DNA of 64,000 nt, taken from assembly GCF_964063345.1 (NCBI RefSeq), contig NZ_OZ061318.1, positions 5,890,001 to 5,954,000 of the forward strand, written 5' to 3'. This DNA comes from Pseudomonas lini. Its GTDB lineage: Bacteria; Pseudomonadota; Gammaproteobacteria; Pseudomonadales; Pseudomonadaceae. The position numbers were made by a program, and so were the translations under genes. The notes beneath the pieces are model-generated. The model did no database searches, was not told the origin of the DNA, and saw only the letters and a program-made list of their open reading frames with translations. Below are positions 59,489-64,000 of the stretch, piece after piece (positions within the stretch are counted from its first letter, which is position 1; each line of letters starts with the position of its first letter).

Positions 59489-60862
59489 ATGGCAGGTACA
59501 GACTCCTTTGGCCAGACGGCCGACTCATCTCCGCGTTACGCAAAACCTATTGAAGAACAACATCCGATCCGCCCCTCGGACGCAACCTTGTCGGCTGAAA
59601 AGGCTCGTCGAAAATCGCTGATTCGAGGCGTGCTGGGGGTTTCGTTCGAGTATTACGATTTCGTCGTCTATGCGACGTTCGCTCCTTATTTTTCCAGGTT
59701 GTTTTTCCCTCAGGACAGCGCGCTTGCCGCGTCGCTCAATGTGCTCGGCATTTTCGCCATCGGCTTTCTCGCGCGGCCGGTTGGAGCGATGCTGGCCGGC
59801 AGACTGGCGGACCGTTTCGGACGCAAGCCGATCATGCTGTGCGCCTTGATGCTTGCCACCCTGGGCAGCTTGGTCATCGCCTGCGCCCCGACCTACGGTT
59901 CCATCGGGGCCACTGCGGCGTTTGTGCTTGTGGCGGCTCGGCTGATGCAGGGGCTTGCCCATGGGATGGAGAGTATCTCGGCGTTCGTCTATGTGGGCGA
60001 AATGGCCGACCCTAAATGGCGAACGCTGCAGAGCTGCGCTTATCCGATCGGACTGATTCTTGGCATCATCCAAGGAACGCTGTTCGGCGCGATCCTCAGC
60101 TCGGTCCTCAGTGCAGAAGACATGCAGGGCTGGGGCTGGCGCATTCCCTTCGCGATTGGCGTTCTGTATGGGCTTTTGACGGTATTCCTGCGCCACGGAA
60201 TGGACGAATCGTCCACCTACGAGGATGCCAAGCACCAGGCGAATCTCGAGGATAACGGCTATTGGCGAAATGTCTGGCGATACAGAAAGACGGTGCTGAT
60301 CTTGTTCCTGATCTGGCCCGCCAATTATGTCGCTTCATACACCATGCTCGTAACCTTTGGCGATTACGCCATCACCATGCTTGGGGCCAAGCCAAAGGAT
60401 GCCTATTGGGCGGTCCTCGTCGCGCAGGTCATGTACCTGTTCATGTTGCCCGTCTGGGCTTATATCTCTGACCGTCGCGGGCGGCGCTTCAACTACACAG
60501 TTGGATTCGGGGCCATTTTCCTGCTCGTTTACCCGCTACAACATTTTTTACTGGGTCCAAGCTTTCTGCAGATTCTGCTGCCCATGGCGATCGGCTTGTT
60601 CTTCTTCGCGGCGGTGGCCTCCACTGAGGTCGCCTTTATGAGTGAACTGGTCCCCAACCGGGTCCGGGCCCAGGTGATCAGCATTCCCTCGTCTGTTTCA
60701 GCCGTCATATTCGGCGGAACCGCGCCCTACATGAAGTCATGGCTGACGGCATATGTTTCGCCCAATGCCTTTATTTTCTACTTCATGACGCTGGCACTTA
60801 TCGCGGTGTTGGCTGTGCGGTTTCTGGTGAAAGAAACCCGCGGGCGGGATTTGGCAAGCTGA
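59489..60862 (+). CDS. MFS transporter, MHS family
   Basis: A 457-residue carrier from the ATG at 59489, with AAGGA nine bases upstream. It shows the MHS layout: GVLGVSFEYYDFVVYATFAPYFSRLFFP at helix 1, ARPVGAMLAGRLADRFGRKPIML in loop 2-3, and ISDRRGRRFNY in the middle loop. A ~35-residue Ser/Glu/Pro-rich cytoplasmic tail precedes helix 1. It probably imports an organic acid for this group. It follows the SDR and precedes an exported lactonase, which could supply the acid by opening a lactone in the periplasm. Confidence 0.86.
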   Translation: MAGTDSFGQTADSSPRYAKPIEEQHPIRPSDATLSAEKARRKSLIRGVLGVSFEYYDFVVYATFAPYFSRLFFPQDSALAASLNVLGIFAIGFLARPVGAMLAGRLADRFGRKPIMLCALMLATLGSLVIACAPTYGSIGATAAFVLVAARLMQGLAHGMESISAFVYVGEMADPKWRTLQSCAYPIGLILGIIQGTLFGAILSSVLSAEDMQGWGWRIPFAIGVLYGLLTVFLRHGMDESSTYEDAKHQANLEDNGYWRNVWRYRKTVLILFLIWPANYVASYTMLVTFGDYAITMLGAKPKDAYWAVLVAQVMYLFMLPVWAYISDRRGRRFNYTVGFGAIFLLVYPLQHFLLGPSFLQILLPMAIGLFFFAAVASTEVAFMSELVPNRVRAQVISIPSSVSAVIFGGTAPYMKSWLTAYVSPNAFIFYFMTLALIAVLAVRFLVKETRGRDLAS

Positions 60863-60992
60863 ACGAAGAGGAAAATTCTTGGGACCGTGGTGTATGTCAA
60901 AAGCGCTTACGTCCCTGTGTTTTATTCACTCATATCCAAAGTACGCAGGCCCAGGCACTCCACTCCAAAAATAAGTACAGAGGTGTTGTTCC

Positions 60993-62015
60993 ATGCAGAA
61001 ATCGACCTTAGTAGCCCTTGCCATAGCGCTGACTTCCAGATTGTCACTGGCAGATAATTCGGACACCTTACCCACGTTGAACTACCCGACCCAGGGCCAA
61101 CAGTTCTACGCCACAGCCGCAGCAGAAAAGGATCTGCTTACAATCACCGCGCAGCCTTGGTTCAAAGTGACGGACGAGGCATGGCAACTGGAAGGACCCG
61201 CCTTCGATCGCCAAGGCAATCTGTTATTTGTGGAAGTATTAGGCGGACAGGTACTGAAGGTCGACACTCAAGGCCAGCTTCAGGTGGTGGTGGCGAAAAA
61301 CGCGCGTGGTTCTGCGGGCCTCGCCATACACAAGGACGGGCGCTTGTTTGTCGCCGGGCTGGGGAATTACGTCGATACAGGCAATCTTACGGTCTACGAT
61401 GCCAACGGTAAAAAACCTGAGGTGATTATCGACGCGAATAAGGGTTTCCTGGTCGATGATCTGGTATTCGATGCTCACGGCGGCTTCTACTTTACCGACC
61501 TTAAGGGCACCTCCACGGAGCCCACTGGCGGCGTATATTACGTGCCAGCCGATCACAAGAGCATTGTGCCAATCCTGCCTAATATGGCGAACGCCAACGG
61601 CATAGCTCTCTCTCCGGATGGGAAGAGATTGTGGGTCACAGAGTTTGGTACGGGGTTGCTGCACCGCGTTGAGCTAAAGGACGCACAGTCAATTGCGCCG
61701 TTCGGGGCGGTGGTGGTTTACCGCTTCCATGGGCCGTCGCCTGACTCGATGAGGGTGGATGCAGACGGCAACGTCTATGTCGCGCAATACAGTCAGGGGC
61801 GCGTACTGGTACTTAATCCCAACGGTCTACCAATCGGACAGATTCTGCTACCGGGTAGAGAAACGGGGCATTTCCTGTTCTCTACCAGCATGGCTCTCAA
61901 GCCAGGCACCCGGGAAGTGTATCTTGTGGCGAACGACGGTGATTGGGGGCAAGGGTCGATGATTTTCCGGGCGCGAGGGTTTGCGCAGGCACTTCCACTG
62001 TTTTCCCATCAGTAA
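60993..62015 (+). CDS. Exported SMP-30/gluconolactonase-like protein
   Basis: A 340-residue propeller with a Sec signal (STLVALAIALTSRLSLADN, cut near residue 21). Blade and metal motifs are WQLEGPAFDRQGNLLFVEV, AGLAIHKDGRLFVAGLG, LVDDLVFDAHGGFYFTDL, NANGIALSPDGKRLWVTE and PDSMRVDADGNVYVA. It is a clear paralogue of the protein at 2978-4222 (FHGPSPDSMRVDADGNVYVA versus FTGPSPDSMRVDADGNVYVA) but lacks that protein's long N-terminal extension. It is last in the ALDH/SDR/MHS group and is followed by a hairpin. Periplasmic lactone opening before uptake is the likely task. Confidence 0.86.
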   Translation: MQKSTLVALAIALTSRLSLADNSDTLPTLNYPTQGQQFYATAAAEKDLLTITAQPWFKVTDEAWQLEGPAFDRQGNLLFVEVLGGQVLKVDTQGQLQVVVAKNARGSAGLAIHKDGRLFVAGLGNYVDTGNLTVYDANGKKPEVIIDANKGFLVDDLVFDAHGGFYFTDLKGTSTEPTGGVYYVPADHKSIVPILPNMANANGIALSPDGKRLWVTEFGTGLLHRVELKDAQSIAPFGAVVVYRFHGPSPDSMRVDADGNVYVAQYSQGRVLVLNPNGLPIGQILLPGRETGHFLFSTSMALKPGTREVYLVANDGDWGQGSMIFRARGFAQALPLFSHQ

Positions 62016-62029
62016 AGGGGGGCATGAGC

Positions 62030-62065
62030 TGGAAGCGGCTTTGTTGAGTGCCCGCTTCCAGTTTG
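62030..62065 (+). terminator. Hairpin terminator after exported lactonase
   Basis: A 10-bp perfect stem (CTGGAAGCGG / CCGCTTCCAG) with a 13-base loop is followed by TTT. It lies between convergent genes and ends the module-2 right arm. Confidence 0.7.
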
Positions 62066-62108
62066 ACTAGCGCCCAAGTGAGTGGGTAAACAGCAACTTG
62101 GTCATGCT

Positions 62109-63005
62109 TTAGCGTGGGATGAAATTGTTACCCGGACGCGCATCTGCAATCGAGATCATGAGACTTTTCGTCTCCAGGAACTCGTCGACGGCTTCGATCC
62201 CCATTTCGCGACCGATGCCTGAACGCTTCATGCCTCCAAACGGCATCATGTAGCTGTAGGTGCGGTAAGTGTTACCCCAGACGGTTCCAACCTCCAGTGC
62301 TTTGGACATCCTGAACAATCGTCCAGTATCGCGCGTCCAAACGCCTGCAGCCAATCCGTAAGGGATGTCGTTCGCGATCGAAATAGCTTCGGCTTCGTCT
62401 TCGAAGGCAATGACGGACAAGACTGGACCGAATACTTCTTCCTGGGCGATACGCATACCGTTTGAAACGCCGACAAATATTGTGGGCTCGACAAATTGGC
62501 CGCCCGTGAGGCCGGGTCCGGTTGCGGGCTTGCCACCCAGAATGCAATGCGCCCCTTCGCCCAGGGCGATCTCGATGTATTCCAGTACTTTTCGGTATTG
62601 TGGTGCGGTGGACATGGGACCCATTTGGGTGGCTGGATCCATGGGGTTACCGAGCCTCACGGACCGAGCGCTTTCGAGCAACCGCTCAGTGAAGGTTTCA
62701 AGAATCGAACTCTGCACCAACAGGCGTGAGCCTGCCGTGCACATTTGACCTCCGCCACCGAAGATACCGGAAACCGCCCCGGCAACGGCCAGCTCCAGGT
62801 CAGCGTCTTCGAAGACAATATTAGGCGATTTACCGCCCAGCTCCAGGGCGACTCGTTTCATATGGCGAGCAGCAGTTTCGTATACCTTTGTCCCGGTCAG
62901 ATCAGAGCCGGTGAAGGTGACCATCGCAACGTCCGGGTGCTCGACGAGGGGCGCGCCGATATCCGAACCAAGTCCGGTTACCACATTGAGGACGCCATCC
63001 GGCAA
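62109..63005 (-). pseudogene. Aldehyde dehydrogenase fragment lacking its N-terminal ~195 residues
   Basis: A 298-residue remnant matching residues ~196-493 of the ALDH at 57037 with high identity, including the catalytic Glu segment LELGGKSPNIV and Cys in GQMCTAGSRLLV and ending in a nearly identical tail. It begins abruptly at LPDGVLNVVTG, with a TTG and no ribosome site. Directly upstream, in the same frame and separated only by a TAA, is the truncated ACS transporter. The N-terminal cofactor-binding part is missing, so the product should be inactive. Confidence 0.88.
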
Positions 63006-63860
63006 TTAAGGCACGGCAGAAATTAATCCGGTCTGCAGATCGCCAAGGCCAAATTCCTTGATGATCCTGGGAAGGAAAAAGCTTACGCCATAGGCGCCTA
63101 CGACGATCGCGAAGTTGGCCAGCCCCAGCAGCAGAACCCGTGCGCTGGTCAATGCACGAAACAGGCTGTCATGGGGCAAAGGAGGGCAGGCGTCGGCATC
63201 CTCGGCCAGACGTGCAGCCAACGCTTGTTTCTCTTGAGGAGATAGCCAGGTTGCGTCGTGGGGGCGATCGGTCAAATACCGAAGAACGACGAACGAAAGA
63301 ACAATCGCCGGCAGCGCCTCGAGAAAGAACATCCAGCGCCAGCCTGGAATGCCGAGGGTTCCGTCGAGCTCCAGAAGCACACCGGAGACCGGCCCCCCGA
63401 GTGATAGCGATATTGGAGCTGCGCACAGAAACGTTCCCATAACCCGGGCGCGATAACGGGCGGGGAACCAGAGTGTCACGAAGTAAGTGATTCCTGGGAA
63501 AAATCCTGCCTCTGCTGCGCCTAATAACAGGCGCAGAGCATAGAACTCCGTATCCGTGGTAACGAAGGCCATGGCCCCGGACATCAGGCCCCAGGTAAAT
63601 AATATTCTCGCTATCCAACGTCGTGCACCATAGCGGGCCAGCATCAGATTGGAGGGGATCTCGAATAAAAAATAAGTCAGGAAAAACAGCCCGGCACCCA
63701 GCCCAAACGCGGCAGCGGTGAGGCCGATGTCTTTGCTCATGTGAAGTGCGGCGAATCCTACGTTTGCGCGATCCAGATAAGCGACGAAATAGCAGACAAT
63801 CATTAACGGCATCAGTCGCCGAAATGCCTTTTTTGCCGCGGTGTCATCGGCAGTTGTCAT
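63006..63860 (-). pseudogene. MFS transporter (ACS family) truncated at its C-terminus
   Basis: 284 residues of a normally ~430-residue anion:cation symporter. The N-terminal half is complete, with LMPLMIVCYFVAYLDRANVGFAAL, EIPSNLMLARYGARRWIARI and AAEAGFFPGITYFVTLWFPARYRAR. It breaks off at LQTGLISAVP in the second half, losing about four helices. ACS proteins import tartrate, glucarate and other acids (TtuB-like). The start at 63860 has a good GGGAG. The lost end and the lost ALDH start meet at one junction, consistent with a single deletion. Confidence 0.85.
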
Positions 63861-64000
63861 GGTGTTCTCCCTTATTATTATTCAGCGTTGTTCTGCGCAG
63901 CGCCTGGATTGCTTAGGTCTTCTAAGGCTCTTTTTGGGGCCGCGATTCGCATGCGTATTGTTCGCCGGGCTGACGGCACTCTCCCTGCGTTTCTGATAGA
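63861..64000 (-). promoter_or_regulatory. Leader of the truncated ACS transporter
   Basis: This 140-bp stretch contains the GGGAG ribosome site (63865-63875 region) and presumably the promoter of the leftward ACS remnant. No gene is visible before the window edge. Confidence 0.4.

Noticed and set aside
1..64000. tRNA, rRNA, CRISPR, integrase or insertion-sequence features
   Set aside because: None recognised. The decayed genes imply deletions, but no transposase or flanking repeats were seen by eye.

Overview
The window looks like accessory catabolic DNA of a Pseudomonas-type gammaproteobacterium. GC is high (I judge about 57-58% by eye). Pseudomonas-like families are present (OprB porin, MHS and ACS transporters, a dCACHE chemoreceptor), with many LysR/IclR regulators and tight divergent operons. 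I see no rRNA, tRNA, CRISPR array, transposase or phage gene. Almost everything is a transporter, an oxidoreductase, a CoA enzyme or a regulator.

Layout. (A) 0-0.2 kb: start of a tricarballylate dehydrogenase-like flavoprotein. (B) 0.5-28 kb, module 1. A leftward cupin / exported SMP-30 lactonase / PQQ dehydrogenase operon faces a rightward operon of ADP-forming acyl-CoA ligase, 2Fe-2S/FAD reductase and two crotonase-fold enzymes. LysR, IclR, chemoreceptor and MHS-transporter genes follow. Next come a beta-hydroxyacid dehydrogenase / SDR / CapA-like operon facing an SDR, a cytoplasmic beta-propeller lactonase with a DUF35-thiolase pair, and a facing fused enoyl-CoA hydratase/hydroxyacyl-CoA dehydrogenase, rubredoxin and ALDH. 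Three divergent promoter regions share a palindrome, GTTTCR-N5-TGAAAC, suggesting one regulon. (C) 28-34.6 kb: mixed small genes (MFS, ABM-fold protein, a LysR cut to its DNA-binding domain, exported cupin, exported alpha/beta hydrolase, two LysRs). (D) 34.6-43.8 kb: tartrate-type metabolism (TtdAB dehydratase, OprB porin, AbrB-type membrane protein, LysR, MFS, tartrate/malate dehydrogenase), with a decayed LysR opposite the dehydrogenase. (E) 44-63.9 kb, module 2. A sugar-type ABC importer plus SDR faces a lactonase / GMC dehydrogenase / ALDH / MmgE-PrpD / ABM operon. Then follow an IclR, a second ALDH, SDR, MHS transporter and second exported lactonase, and finally a degenerate ALDH joined to a truncated ACS transporter by a deletion. 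Several module-2 promoters carry a TTAATCCCAY-like element.

How the parts may work together (inference). Module 1 could oxidise a substrate in the periplasm (PQQ enzyme), open a lactone (SMP-30), import the acid (MHS), activate it to a CoA thioester and shorten it by hydration, dehydrogenation and thiolytic or aldol cleavage. Module 2 could import a sugar-like compound, oxidise it (GMC, SDR, ALDH), open lactones and dehydrate the acid. Tartrate/malate-type enzymes between them would feed central metabolism. Neither growth substrate can be named from the sequence. The modules share paralogous ALDH, SMP-30, MHS and IclR components.
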